Shown: positions 25,084 to 33,325, numbered from the stretch's first letter. The stretch is DNA of 36,921 bases from Rhodospirillales bacterium (GCA_016793875.1 JAEULG010000098.1:1-36921); one strand, 5' to 3'. The notes: generated from the sequence alone by a model not told the origin. A program made the numbers and translations.

Positions 25084-26163
25084 CCCCACCTCCGCCCTCG
25101 CCTTTTGGCGGAACCAGTCGATGGGGACGGGGCGGTCGCCGACCCGGGTGAACCAGAACTGCCAGCCGTTGCACGCCGGCAAGTTCTGCACCTGCGCCGC
25201 CACCTGGTGGATCGAGCCCCGCAGATCGGCAGTGACGATCGAGCCGTCGGCGGCGACCTTCGCCGTCCACCGCTTGCCGCGGTCGAACAGCACGTCTCCC
25301 GGCCGCAGCCAGCCGCGTTCGACCAGCGAGCCGAACGGGATCCGCGGCTCGTCGCGAGCGGTCCGCGTCGTCAGCAGCGCGGTGTCCTCGGTGGCGACGA
25401 CACCGGCGAGACGGGCGCGGGCGAGTTCGGCGTAGTCAGCGTCGCGCTCGATGCCGAGGAAGCGCCGGCCCAGCTTCAGCGCGACGACGCCGGTGGTGCC
25501 GGTGCCGAAGAACGGGTCGAGGACGAGATCACCCGGCGCCGTCGATGACAGCAGCACGCGGTGCAGCAGCGCCTCCGGCTTCTGCGTCGGGTGCGCCTTG
25601 CGCCCGTCGAGCTTCAGCCGCTCACCGCCGTTGCAGATCGGCAGCAGCCAGTCGGAGCGCATCTGCAGGTCGTCGTTCAGGCTCTTCATCGCCCAGTGGT
25701 TGAAGCGGTGGCGGGCGCCACGCTGGCGCGCGCACCAGATCAGCGTCTCGTGGGCATTGGCGAAGCGGCGGCCGCGGAAGTTCGGCATCGGGTTGGTCTT
25801 GCGCCAGACGATGTCGTTAAGGATCCAGTAGCCGAGATCCTGCAGGATGGTGCCGACCCGGAAGATGTTGTGGTAGGTGCCGATGACCCACAGCGTCCCG
25901 TTCGGCTTGAGCACCCGGCGCGCCGCCCGCAGCCAGTCGTGGGTGAAACGGTCGTAGGCGCCGAGATCCTCGAAGCGGTCCCAGGCATCCTCGACGCCGT
26001 CCACCCGGCTGTGGTTGGGACGGCGGAGCTCCCCCTCCAGCTGCAGGTTGTAGGGCGGATCGGCGAACACCGCATCGACGCTCGCTTCGGGCAAGCCGGC
26101 CAGTTCGGCGATACAGTCGCCGGTGAGGACGCGATTCGTCGCGAGCGGTGCCGATTCAACCAT
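25081..26163 (-). CDS. ccrM: Cell-cycle DNA adenine methyltransferase CcrM (GANTC)
   Basis: CcrM methylates adenine in GANTC on hemimethylated DNA and sets methylation-dependent transcription through the alphaproteobacterial cell cycle. The 360-residue protein is a beta-class N6-adenine methylase: catalytic DPPY at 35-38 comes before the SAM-binding DPFFGTGTTG at 216-225. It carries NHWAMKSLNDDLQMRSDW and HPTQKPEALL, then the extra C-terminal domain (about 265-360, with VERGWLRPGDVL and CNGWQFW) characteristic of CcrM. ATG 26163 gives the expected length; the frame is open further upstream, but that sequence runs inside rnhB on the same strand. It follows rnhB by 32 nt, and the pair is probably one operon. 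Confidence 0.95.
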   Translation of the reverse strand: MVESAPLATNRVLTGDCIAELAGLPEASVDAVFADPPYNLQLEGELRRPNHSRVDGVEDAWDRFEDLGAYDRFTHDWLRAARRVLKPNGTLWVIGTYHNIFRVGTILQDLGYWILNDIVWRKTNPMPNFRGRRFANAHETLIWCARQRGARHRFNHWAMKSLNDDLQMRSDWLLPICNGGERLKLDGRKAHPTQKPEALLHRVLLSSTAPGDLVLDPFFGTGTTGVVALKLGRRFLGIERDADYAELARARLAGVVATEDTALLTTRTARDEPRIPFGSLVERGWLRPGDVLFDRGKRWTAKVAADGSIVTADLRGSIHQVAAQVQNLPACNGWQFWFTRVGDRPVPIDWFRQKARAEVG

Positions 26164-26195
26164 GCCGGGCAGGATGAGCGGCGTGGGACTCCGCG

Positions 26196-26855
26196 TCAAG
26201 TGTGGCCAGAAGGACTCACCGCGGGTTGCATCGGCAACGCCAGCGCCAGCTGATCGAGAAAGGCGCGGACGCACGGGAAACCCATCCGGTGCAGCGGCGT
26301 TGGGCCCCTCTCGCGTAGCGCGGCGCGATGCGCTCTGGTTCCGTAGCCCATGTGCCGCTCGAAGCCGTAGCCGGGATATTCGGCGCCAAATCCCGTCATC
26401 AGCCGGTCGCGCGCCACCTTGGCGACGATCGAGGCGGCGGCGATCGACAGCGACAGCCCGTCGCCGCCGACGATGCAGCGCACTGGGCACGGCAGATCGG
26501 GGGCGCCGCGGCCGTCGACCAGCGCGAACCGGGGGGGCGTGGGAAGGGCATGGACCGCGCGCTGCATCGCCAGCAGCGAAGCCCAGTAAATATTCAGCCG
26601 TTCGATCTCGACGACGTCGGCGACGCCGATGCCGATGCGGGCGCAATCCGGCAACGCCGCGGCGATCGCCTCGCGCTGCGGCCGGCTCAGCTTTTTCGAA
26701 TCATCGATTCGCTCGGCGAGGGATGCCGGCAGGCGGGCGCAGTCGAGGATGACGGCAGCGGCGAGTACCGGCCCCGCCCACGGGCCGCGCCCGACCTCAT
26801 CGATGCCGCACACCGCATCGCAGCGGGCTGCCGCCTCGTAGGACAGATCCGGCAT
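26196..26855 (-). CDS. rnhB: Ribonuclease HII
   Basis: RNase HII cleaves the RNA strand of RNA-DNA hybrids and excises single ribonucleotides from DNA. The 219-residue protein has the motif GIDEVGRGPWAGPV (17-30, with Asp19 and Glu20), DDSKKL, DGRGAP (Asp114) and GGDGLSLSIAAASIVAKVARD (Asp132), giving the complete DEDD metal-binding set. The C-terminal substrate-binding GYGFERHMGYGT is present. I chose ATG 26855 because GGGAGGGG lies about 9 nt upstream; an in-frame start at 26912 would add 19 unconserved residues and overlap the promoter candidate. It is upstream of ccrM in the same direction. Confidence 0.95.
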   Translation of the reverse strand: MPDLSYEAAARCDAVCGIDEVGRGPWAGPVLAAAVILDCARLPASLAERIDDSKKLSRPQREAIAAALPDCARIGIGVADVVEIERLNIYWASLLAMQRAVHALPTPPRFALVDGRGAPDLPCPVRCIVGGDGLSLSIAAASIVAKVARDRLMTGFGAEYPGYGFERHMGYGTRAHRAALRERGPTPLHRMGFPCVRAFLDQLALALPMQPAVSPSGHT

Positions 26856-26884
26856 CGGCAAACCCCTCCCTACTGTCGTAACCG

Positions 26885-26912
26885 ATGCTAGCGCTCCCGC
26901 CGGTGCGGGCAA
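26885..26912 (-). promoter_or_regulatory. Candidate promoter of rnhB-ccrM
   Basis: On the minus strand TTGCCC (26907-26912) and TAGCAT (26885-26890) are separated by 16 bp; each matches four of six consensus bases. The implied start near 26878 gives a leader of about 23 nt carrying the GGGAGGGG ribosome site. No CtrA-type TTAA-N7-TTAA site is visible. Confidence 0.35.
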
Positions 26913-26988
26913 GGACGTTATTGACAGCGGCGCCTTGCGCCGCCCTCCCGTCAGGGCGGGGTGTCAGGGGCGCGGACTGACCGCCGCC

Positions 26989-27013
26989 GGAACATCACGC
27001 GGGGCCGATCGTT
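26989..27013 (+). promoter_or_regulatory. EcfG-type general stress promoter
   Basis: GGAAC (26989-26993), 16 bp, CGTT (27010-27013) matches exactly the -35/-10 consensus of the alphaproteobacterial general stress sigma factor EcfG. It lies 29 bp upstream of the ATG of the DUF4142 gene, in the right orientation. It predicts induction under general stress through the PhyR-NepR-EcfG switch, which is not in this window. Confidence 0.75.
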
Positions 27014-27042
27014 ACATCCGCCACCTAAAAGGAGAACGATCG

Positions 27043-27597
27043 ATGATCGTAAGATTGCTATCAGCTGCCGCTGTCGCCGTGTTCCTGAGCGCGCCCGCGT
27101 TCGCCCAGTCGATGGGTGACACGGCAAAGACCCTAGGCGAGCAGACCGGCGTGAATCAGGTTCTGGGGGTCACCCCGACGACCGCCGATTTCGTCAGCGA
27201 GGCGGCGATGAGCGACATGTTCGAGGTCCAGGCCGGCCAACTAGCCGTCGAGCGCGGTGATGCGGCGACCAAGGCGTTCGCCCAGCAAATGATCACTGAC
27301 CATAAGAAGACGGCTGAGGAGCTCAAAGGGCTCATCTCCAGCGGCAAGGTCAAGGAAACCCTGCCGATGAAACTCGACAGTTCCCGTCAGGAAACTCTCG
27401 ACGATCTGGCGGGCCTGCACGGGGCAGACTTCGACAAGCAGTACCGCAGCGTTCAGGTTTCGTCCCACGAGACGGCGGTCTCGCTATTCCAGCGGTATGC
27501 AGCAAGCGGCGACAACCCGGCGCTGCAGGCGTGGGCCGGCAAGACCCTGCCCCATCTGCAAGCGCATCTGCAGACGGCCGAGAAGCTCGCCCAGTAG
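27043..27597 (+). CDS. Secreted DUF4142 protein
   Basis: This 184-residue exported protein has a clear Sec signal peptide (residues 1-22, cleaved after SAPAFA). It has one DUF4142 domain (about 47-182), a ferritin-like helical bundle fold. The family features seen are DFVSEAAMSDMFEVQAGQLAVERG, VKAFAQ-like TKAFAQQMITDHKKTAEEL, DKQYRSVQVSSHETAVSLFQRYA and KTLPHLQAHLQTAEKL. The biochemical role of the family is not established. ATG 27043 has AAAAGGAG 8 nt upstream. The perfect EcfG promoter upstream points to an envelope stress role, which is inference. It converges with lipB. Confidence 0.88.
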   Translation: MIVRLLSAAAVAVFLSAPAFAQSMGDTAKTLGEQTGVNQVLGVTPTTADFVSEAAMSDMFEVQAGQLAVERGDAATKAFAQQMITDHKKTAEELKGLISSGKVKETLPMKLDSSRQETLDDLAGLHGADFDKQYRSVQVSSHETAVSLFQRYAASGDNPALQAWAGKTLPHLQAHLQTAEKLAQ

Positions 27598-27611
27598 CAG
27601 TTCTCGTTGCT

Positions 27612-27653
27612 ACGGCGCGCCGGGGGGTGCGTTGGCATTCTCCCGGGCGCCGT
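27612..27653. terminator. Long hairpin between convergent DUF4142 and lipB genes
   Basis: ACGGCGC (27612-27618) pairs with GCGCCGT (27647-27653). Inside, after one bulged G, CCGGGG pairs with TCCCGG (27641-27646) including a G-U pair. It fills most of the 64-nt gap and could stop transcription from both sides. No T-tract is present. Confidence 0.45.
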
Positions 27654-27661
27654 CGCCGCGC

Positions 27662-28408
27662 TTATCCTGCGGCGGTGACCTTTCTGCCCGCCGATGGCGA
27701 CGGCGCCGCCGAAGGTCTCGCGGCCCACACCGGCGCGAAGCTCGACTTCAGCGCCGCGTCCATCTCTTCCATTCCGGCAGGAACGCCAAGCGCCGCCAGC
27801 GAGGTGACGGCGCTGCCGGCCAGCCCGCATGGGATGATGCCGCCGAAATGCGAGAGATCGGGGGCAACGTTGACGGCGAAGCCGTGGAAGCTGACCCAAT
27901 GGCGGATGCGCACGCCGATGGCGCCGATCTTTGCCTCGTGGCCATCCGGGGTATCGACCCAGATGCCGATGCGGCCCTCACTACGCCGGGCGGCGACCCC
28001 GAGGGCGGCGAGAGCCGCGATCAGCCAGTCCTCAAGCGTGGCGACGAAGGCGCGCACGTCGGCCCCCCGCCGCCGCAGATCCAGCATCACGTAGCCGACG
28101 CGCTGGCCGGGGCCGTGGTAGGTGATCTTGCCGCCGCGCCCGGTGCGGAAGACGGGAAAGCGCAGGCGATCGAGCAGGTCTTCGTCGCGTGCGCTGGTGC
28201 CGCAGGTGTAGATCGGCGGGTGCTCCAGCAGCCAGACCGCTTCGGCGGCGCGGCCGGCAGCGATCGCTTCGGCACGCTGCTGCATGAAGGCAAGGGCCCG
28301 TTGGTAGTCAACCAGCGCCCGGCTCGACATCCACTCGACCCCGGCGGCCGATGGTGCCGGCGCTTCGAGGCCGGGCGGCAGCGCCGATTGCGCCGTCCGC
28401 ACTGTCAT
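27662..28408 (-). CDS. lipB: Lipoyl(octanoyl) transferase LipB
   Basis: LipB moves octanoate from acyl carrier protein to lipoyl domains of 2-oxoacid dehydrogenases and the glycine cleavage H protein, the first step of lipoate synthesis. The 248-residue protein has [14 protein letters not shown], the substrate loop [12 protein letters not shown] (91-102), the conserved KIGAIGVR with Lys160, and the nucleophile Cys194 in IIPCG. ATG 28408 has GGGAG 8 nt upstream. The tail after about 225 is Ala/Pro-rich and unconserved. It is transcribed divergently from etfB. Confidence 0.96.
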   Translation of the reverse strand: MTVRTAQSALPPGLEAPAPSAAGVEWMSSRALVDYQRALAFMQQRAEAIAAGRAAEAVWLLEHPPIYTCGTSARDEDLLDRLRFPVFRTGRGGKITYHGPGQRVGYVMLDLRRRGADVRAFVATLEDWLIAALAALGVAARRSEGRIGIWVDTPDGHEAKIGAIGVRIRHWVSFHGFAVNVAPDLSHFGGIIPCGLAGSAVTSLAALGVPAGMEEMDAALKSSFAPVWAARPSAAPSPSAGRKVTAAG

Positions 28409-28452
28409 CGCGGCGCTCCCTGCAACTGCGGTGCCGGTACCGTGCCGTATCC

Positions 28453-28481
28453 TTGACGTTGCATAGTCGCGCCCTTAGTGT
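28453..28481 (+). promoter_or_regulatory. Promoter of the etfBA-hbd operon
   Basis: TTGACG (28453-28458), 17 bp, TAGTGT (28476-28481) is a good housekeeping-type promoter, nearly identical in design to that of the str operon. The start would be near 28488, giving a leader of about 113 nt. The leader holds a hairpin with arms at 28527-28537 and 28547-28555. Confidence 0.65.
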
Positions 28482-28600
28482 GCCGTCGCGGGGTCCGGGA
28501 GCATCCGGGGTGTTTCGAGGACTCCCGCGGCGCGGAGTGGAGACCGCTCCGCCGCTTCCGAAGAACGGAAAAACCAACAGCAAAGGGCGCGGTCTCGTCC

Positions 28601-29350
28601 ATGAAAATTCTCGTCTGCGTCAAGCGCGTTGTAGACTACAACGTGAAAATCCGGGTCAAGAGCGATAAGTCCGGCGTCGAGACGGCTAACGTCAAGATGT
28701 CGATGAATCCGTTTGACGAAATCGCGGTGGAAGAGGCGGTGAGGCTGAAGGAGGCCAAGAAGGCCACCGAGATCATCGCCATCTCCATGGGGCCATCCCA
28801 GGCGCAGGAGACGCTGCGGACCGCGCTGGCCATCGGCGCTGATCGCGGTATCCTCATCGAAGCTGCGGAAGAGCTGCAGCCGCTGGCCGTCGCCAAGCTA
28901 CTGAAGGCGACCGTCGAGAAGGAGCAGCCGCAGCTCGTCATCCTAGGCAAGCAGGCCATCGACGACGACTCGAACCAGACGGCACAGATGCTGGCCGGGC
29001 TGCTGGGCTGGCCGCAGGCGACCTTCGCCTCCAAGGTGGCGATCGACGGCGACGCTGCCACCGTCGTCCGCGAGGTGGACGGTGGGCTGGAGACGTTGGA
29101 GCTGAAGCTGCCGGCGGTCCTCTCCGTCGACCTGCGGCTGAACACGCCCCGTTACGCCAGCCTTCCGAACATCATGAAGGCGAAGAAGAAGCCGATTCAG
29201 ACGATCAAGGTCGCCGAGGCTGGTGTCGACATCGCCCCGCGGCTGAAGACGCTCAAGGTCGAAGAGCCCCCCAAGCGCAAGGGCGGCATCAAGGTGGCGA
29301 GCGTCGCCGAACTGGTCGAGAAACTCCGCAACGAGGCGAAGGTCATCTGA
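28601..29350 (+). CDS. etfB: Electron transfer flavoprotein beta subunit
   Basis: EtfB with EtfA forms the soluble heterodimer that carries electrons from acyl-CoA and other flavin dehydrogenases to ETF-quinone oxidoreductase. The 249-residue protein starts [20 protein letters not shown], has the [16 protein letters not shown] segment and the AMP-binding and recognition region ([13 protein letters not shown], then [29 protein letters not shown]). ATG 28601 is chosen from the conserved N-terminus; a longer in-frame reading from 28478 would start at the promoter. The ribosome site is weak (AAGGG about 14 nt away). Its stop overlaps etfA by one base (TGATG). Confidence 0.96.
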   Translation: MKILVCVKRVVDYNVKIRVKSDKSGVETANVKMSMNPFDEIAVEEAVRLKEAKKATEIIAISMGPSQAQETLRTALAIGADRGILIEAAEELQPLAVAKLLKATVEKEQPQLVILGKQAIDDDSNQTAQMLAGLLGWPQATFASKVAIDGDAATVVREVDGGLETLELKLPAVLSVDLRLNTPRYASLPNIMKAKKKPIQTIKVAEAGVDIAPRLKTLKVEEPPKRKGGIKVASVAELVEKLRNEAKVI

Positions 29351-30282
29351 TGAGCGTCCTTGTCCTGGCCGACCATGACAACCATGGTTTGAAGTCTGCA
29401 ACGCTGCATGCCGTCACCTGTGCCCTCGCTCTCGGTGACCCGGTGCTGCTGATCGCCGGATCAGGGTGCCAGCCCGCTGCGGAATCGGCGGCGAAGATAC
29501 CCGGCGTCACCAAGGTGCTTGTCGCCGACGCGCCGTTCCTGGAGCATCCGGTGGCTGAAGCGCTGGCCCCCCAGATCGCCGGCTTGGCCGCTGGCTATAC
29601 CCACGTGCTGGCGGCGGCAACGACGTCGGGCAAGAACGTGCTGCCACGGGTGGCGGCGCTTCTCGACGTGGCGATGCTGTCAGATATCAGCGCGGTGGTG
29701 GATGCCAATACCTTCGTGCGTCCAATCTATGCCGGCAACGCGATGGCAACGGTGCAGAGCAGCGATCCGATCAAGGTGATCACGGTGCGCACCACAGGCT
29801 TTGATGCGGCGCCGGCGGCGGGCGGCTCGGCGCCCATCGAGGCAACCGAGGCCGGGAGCGATCCTGGCCTGACCAAGGTGGCCGGCCAGGAGTTGACCAA
29901 GAGCGAGCGGCCGGAGTTGACGGCAGCGCGGGTGATCGTCTCCGGCGGTCGCGGCATGGGCAACTCCGAGAACTTCAAGTTGATAGAGGATGTGGCTGAC
30001 AAGCTGGGTGCTGCCGTCGGCGCATCGCGTGCCGCAGTCGACGCCGGGTACGTCCCCAACGACTATCAGGTCGGCCAGACCGGCAAGGTGGTGGCGCCGG
30101 AACTCTACATCGCCGTGGGCATCTCCGGGGCGATCCAGCACCTTGCCGGCATGAAGGACTCGAAGGTCATCGTCGCCATCAATAAGGACGAGGAGGCCCC
30201 GATTTTCCAGGTGGCGGACTACGGGCTCGTCGCTGACCTGTTCCAGGCGTTGCCGGAACTGGCCGCCGAGTTGCAGAAGTAG
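29350..30282 (+). CDS. etfA: Electron transfer flavoprotein alpha subunit
   Basis: EtfA carries the FAD of the ETF dimer. The 310-residue protein has the N-terminal ETF domain (about 1-185). The C-terminal FAD-binding domain contains [55 protein letters not shown] and [18 protein letters not shown], all diagnostic. It overlaps etfB by one base and is followed after 44 nt by hbd. This order, etfB-etfA-hbd, suits co-expression for fatty-acid or butyrate-type oxidation. Confidence 0.97.
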   Translation: MSVLVLADHDNHGLKSATLHAVTCALALGDPVLLIAGSGCQPAAESAAKIPGVTKVLVADAPFLEHPVAEALAPQIAGLAAGYTHVLAAATTSGKNVLPRVAALLDVAMLSDISAVVDANTFVRPIYAGNAMATVQSSDPIKVITVRTTGFDAAPAAGGSAPIEATEAGSDPGLTKVAGQELTKSERPELTAARVIVSGGRGMGNSENFKLIEDVADKLGAAVGASRAAVDAGYVPNDYQVGQTGKVVAPELYIAVGISGAIQHLAGMKDSKVIVAINKDEEAPIFQVADYGLVADLFQALPELAAELQK

Positions 30283-30326
30283 TCGCAGCCAGCCGGACGC
30301 GGACGGGCGGCAGGCGGGAGCCGGGC

Positions 30327-31202
30327 ATGGCAGCGAACAAGGTCGGCGTGATCGGCGCCGGGCAGATGGGAACCGGCATCGTCGAGGTCTGTGCCGAGGC
30401 CGGGTTCGACGTTTACTTCATGGATATCGACGAGGCGAAGCTGTCGCATGCGATCGGCCTCGTCGAGGACAGCCTGGGGAAGAAGGTGGAACGGGGCAAG
30501 CTGTCCGCCGACCAGGCGAAGGCCACGCTCGCCCGGATCACCACCGGCGTCGACTATGACGGCTTCCGCGACTGCCACATCGTCATCGAGGCGGCGGTCG
30601 AGGACGAAGCGGTCAAGAAGGCGGTCCTGAAGGCGCTGTGCCCGGTGCTGCCCAAGGACGCCATTATCACCACCAACACCTCGACGCTGTCCATCACCCG
30701 GCTCGCGGCGATGACAGACCGGCCCGGCCGCTTCCTCGGCACCCACTTCATGAATCCGGTGCCGAAGATGGAGCTGGTCGAGCTCATTCGAGGGATTGCG
30801 ACGGACGAAGCGACCTACCGGGAGCTGCACGACTTCGCGATCAAGCTGGGCAAGGTGCCGACCAGCGCCGAGGACTTTCCTGCCTTCGTGGTCAACCGTA
30901 TCCTGATGCCGATGATCAACGAGGCGATCTACACCCTTTATGAGGGTGTCGGCTCGGTCGAAAGCATCGACAACGCCATGCGGCTTGGCACCCACCACCC
31001 GATGGGTCCGCTGGAGCTGGCCGACTTCATCGGCCTCGATACCTGCCTCGGCGTCATGCACACCCTGCACGACGGTTTGTCCGATTCCAAGTACCGGCCG
31101 TGCCCGCTGCTGGTGAAGTACGTCGAAGCCGGCTGGCTTGGTCGCAAGACCGGGCGCGGCTTCTACGACTACTCCACCGACAAACCGATCCCGACGCGAT
31201 AG
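30327..31202 (+). CDS. hbd: 3-hydroxybutyryl-CoA dehydrogenase (second paralog, with etfBA)
   Basis: This 291-residue enzyme of the short 3-hydroxyacyl-CoA dehydrogenase class interconverts 3-hydroxybutyryl-CoA and acetoacetyl-CoA. The Rossmann motif is VGVIGAGQMGTGIVE (6-20). The expected catalytic residues fall at Ser119, His140 (HFMNPVP), Glu152 and Asn190, the same numbers as in the paralog at 509-1363. The C-terminus is GWLGRKTGRGFYDY plus eight extra residues. ATG 30327 has GGGAG upstream. Being co-directional with etfBA suggests a beta-oxidation role. Confidence 0.93.
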   Translation: MAANKVGVIGAGQMGTGIVEVCAEAGFDVYFMDIDEAKLSHAIGLVEDSLGKKVERGKLSADQAKATLARITTGVDYDGFRDCHIVIEAAVEDEAVKKAVLKALCPVLPKDAIITTNTSTLSITRLAAMTDRPGRFLGTHFMNPVPKMELVELIRGIATDEATYRELHDFAIKLGKVPTSAEDFPAFVVNRILMPMINEAIYTLYEGVGSVESIDNAMRLGTHHPMGPLELADFIGLDTCLGVMHTLHDGLSDSKYRPCPLLVKYVEAGWLGRKTGRGFYDYSTDKPIPTR

Positions 31203-31221
31203 CGCGCCTGTCGCGGCGCGC
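31202..31221 (+). terminator. Hairpin at the end of the etfBA-hbd operon
   Basis: GCGCGCC (31202-31208) pairs perfectly with GGCGCGC (31215-31221) around loop TGTCGC. It starts at the last base of the hbd stop codon. No T-tract follows. Its arms resemble those of the hairpin after ftsZ. A second small hairpin, AAGGCC-GGC-GGCCTT, lies at 31311-31325. Confidence 0.45.
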
Positions 31222-31369
31222 CGCAAACGCGACGGCGGAATGAGACTGGTGCCGCGCCGCGTGGACCTCGACATGGTCCTTCGCCAGTTTTGAGGCTTGC
31301 GGCGGTCTTGAAGGCCGGCGGCCTTGCCTTTGCACCATCGTCCCTGCTCGATCTTATGCGGAGAGTCCT

Positions 31370-32002
31370 GTGGTGCCCGAAGCCGCGTTGACCACCCTGA
31401 TCGCGACGTTGTTCTCGATGATGAACCCGATCGGCAATGTCGGCATCTTCGCCGGCATGACCGCAGATCGATCGCCAGGGGAGGCGAAGCAGATCGCCTG
31501 GACGTGCGCTGCTGCGGTCGCGATCACCCTGCTCATCGTCGCCTGGACCGGTTCGTGGCTGCTGGCGTTCTTCGGCATCACCATCGCTTCGCTGCGGGTG
31601 GCGGGCGGGGTTATCGTCTTCCTGATCGGCCTGAACATGCTGTTCAATAAGTCCGATCACAAGCACTCTGCGGCGGAACTCGACGACGCGCGCGGCAGCG
31701 ATTCGATCGCCGTTGTGCCGCTGGCAATCCCCATCGTTGCCGGGCCGGGAACGATGGCAGCGCTGCTGGTAGCGGCCCAGCAACACGCGGCGGTGCTCAG
31801 CAAGCTGGAGATTTCCGTAGTGGTGGTAGGCATGTCGGCGGTGGTCGGCGTGCTCTTCCACTTCTCGGGGCCGATCGCTCGCCGTCTCGGCGCTTCCGGG
31901 ATGGGCGTGGTGACACGCGTCATGGGCATGATCCTGACCGCCATCGCAGCAGGCATGCTGGCCGAGGGGCTGAAGGGACTGCTGCCGGTGCTGGCGCAGT
32001 AG
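31370..32002 (+). CDS. MarC family integral membrane protein
   Basis: This 210-residue inner-membrane protein belongs to the MarC family (UPF0056), whose transport substrate is not known; the old link to multiple antibiotic resistance is not supported for E. coli MarC. It shows about six hydrophobic segments and the family motifs FSMMNPIGNVGIFAGMT near the N-terminus, GGVIVFLIGLNMLF, and VVPLAIPIVAGPGTMAALLV, which starts the second half and repeats the first NPIGN-type motif. I place the start at GTG 31370, with GGAGAG 5 nt upstream; GTG 31373 is equally possible. It is probably transcribed alone. Confidence 0.9.
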   Translation: MVPEAALTTLIATLFSMMNPIGNVGIFAGMTADRSPGEAKQIAWTCAAAVAITLLIVAWTGSWLLAFFGITIASLRVAGGVIVFLIGLNMLFNKSDHKHSAAELDDARGSDSIAVVPLAIPIVAGPGTMAALLVAAQQHAAVLSKLEISVVVVGMSAVVGVLFHFSGPIARRLGASGMGVVTRVMGMILTAIAAGMLAEGLKGLLPVLAQ

Positions 32003-32055
32003 ATTCCCTCGTGCTCCTGCGATCTATCAGCGCCTCGGGCGGTGCGGTCCCGGCG

Positions 32056-32073
32056 CAGCCGGCTCTCCGGCTG
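32056..32073. terminator. Hairpin between convergent marC and minus-strand genes
   Basis: CAGCCGG (32056-32062) pairs perfectly with CCGGCTG (32067-32073) around the tetraloop CTCT. It lies 53 nt after the marC stop and 55 nt after the stop of the small minus-strand ORF. Only TT follows on the plus strand. Confidence 0.4.
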
Positions 32074-32128
32074 TTCGAGGCTGAGAAGGTTCCGGGTGAG
32101 CATCGCCCGGCGTCCTCGGCATGCGCCG

Positions 32129-32311
32129 TCAGGGAGGCTTCTGGCGAGCGCGGTCTTCCATGGCGTGGATGGCGACCAGTTTGCGGTGCAGGCTGATCTG
32201 CTCGCTGGCGTAGGCGCGGTCGAACTGCGTGCCCATTTCCTCCAGGTGACTCATCCTGTTCGCGCCGTGCGGATCCCGTTGGCTGGCCCGCACGGTCACG
32301 GTGCGAATCAT
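32129..32311 (-). CDS. Possible small protein of 60 residues downstream of the oxidoreductase
   Basis: An ATG at 32311 lies 3 nt after the stop codon of the upstream oxidoreductase gene, close enough for translational coupling. The predicted protein is hydrophilic with a likely amphipathic helix (SHLEEMGTQFDRAYASEQISLHRKL, residues 21 on; given here in part of its length). Its composition is less Arg/Pro/Ala-dominated than the antisense frames of this genome. There is no clear Shine-Dalgarno. A shorter start at residue 20 (MSHLEEM, 32254) is possible. I recognise no family; it could also be a chance reading frame. Confidence 0.4.
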   Translation of the reverse strand: MIRTVTVRASQRDPHGANRMSHLEEMGTQFDRAYASEQISLHRKLVAIHAMEDRARQKPP

Positions 32312-32314
32312 GGC

Positions 32315-33325
32315 TCAGAAGCGGATCACGATCTTGCCAAAGTGGCGGCCGCTGGCGAGGTGGTCGAGGGCAGCGTGCAGGTTCTCGAAGGCGAACTCGC
32401 TGTCGATGGGGGGGTTGAGGCGGCTGTGGCCGATCGCCCGCACCATCGCCCGGAAGTCGTCGCCGCTGCCGACGGTGATCCCCTGCAGGCGGACGTGGCG
32501 GGTGACGATCAGCCCGAGCCGAGCGTCCATCGTGCCGCCGGCCAGCACGCCGATGAGGCTGATGGTGCCGCCGCCGCCCACCGCCCGCAACGACTGTGGC
32601 AGCGTCCCCTGACCGCCCACCTCGACGACATGATCGACGCCGCCACCGGCAAGCGCCCGCACCGGCCGGCCCCACTCCGGCGTCTCGCGATAGTTGAGGG
32701 TGGCATCGGCGCCGAGGCCGCGGACGCGCTCCAGCTTCTCGTCGGATGACGAGATGACGATGACAAAGGCTCCGGCCAGCTTGGCGAAGAGCAGAGCGAA
32801 CAGCGAAACTCCGCCCGTCCCCTGCACCAGCACGCGCTCTCCCGGCCGCAGTCGGCCCTCGCTGATCAGCGCCCGCCAAGCGGTGATGGCGGCGGTCGGC
32901 AGTGTGGCCGCCTCGGCGTCGCTGAGGTGTTCGGGAACCGGCACGACGCCGGCGGCCGCCACGACCATGTAGTCGGCCATGGTGCCGTCGAGCTCGCTGC
33001 CGAGGGTGAGGGCCAGCTTATCGTCGTCCGGTTCGCCCGCGAGCCAGCTCTGGTTCATCAGCGGGCAGACGCGGGTGCCGACGGCCGGCCCGGTGACGCC
33101 GGGCCCCAGCTTGTCGACGGTGCCGACACCGTCGCTCAGCATGATCAGCGGCAGCGCCTTCATCCGCGCGCCGTATCCCTTCTCCGGTACCAGGAGGTCG
33201 CGGTAGTTGAGAGCCGCGGCATGCATCTTCAGGCGGACCTCGCCCGGTCCTGGCTCCGGCTCCGGCCGCTCCGCAAGGCGCAGATTCGCCCGGCTCCAGC
33301 CGCCCTCTACCTGAAAGACCCTCAT
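32315..33325 (-). CDS. NAD(P)H-dependent oxidoreductase, quinone reductase/MDR superfamily
   Basis: This 336-residue cytoplasmic protein is a medium-chain dehydrogenase/reductase. It has the N-terminal GroES-like domain (about 20-130, ALNYRDLLV, LSDGVGTVDKLGPGV) and a Rossmann domain with VLVQGTGGVSLFALLFAKLAGA and ISSSDEKLERVRGLGADATLNY. The usual catalytic-zinc cysteine is replaced by Asn in ALNYRD and the structural-zinc cysteine cluster is absent, so a zinc-free quinone-oxidoreductase-like enzyme is more likely than an alcohol dehydrogenase. Substrate unknown. ATG 33325 is preceded by GGAGGAG; a longer reading adds 12 residues before this site. It may be followed by the 60-residue ORF. 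Confidence 0.9.
   Translation of the reverse strand: MRVFQVEGGWSRANLRLAERPEPEPGPGEVRLKMHAAALNYRDLLVPEKGYGARMKALPLIMLSDGVGTVDKLGPGVTGPAVGTRVCPLMNQSWLAGEPDDDKLALTLGSELDGTMADYMVVAAAGVVPVPEHLSDAEAATLPTAAITAWRALISEGRLRPGERVLVQGTGGVSLFALLFAKLAGAFVIVISSSDEKLERVRGLGADATLNYRETPEWGRPVRALAGGGVDHVVEVGGQGTLPQSLRAVGGGGTISLIGVLAGGTMDARLGLIVTRHVRLQGITVGSGDDFRAMVRAIGHSRLNPPIDSEFAFENLHAALDHLASGRHFGKIVIRF

Noticed and set aside
26164..26646. N-terminal extension of the ccrM frame
   Set aside because: It would overlap rnhB almost entirely; ATG 26163 yields the usual CcrM length.
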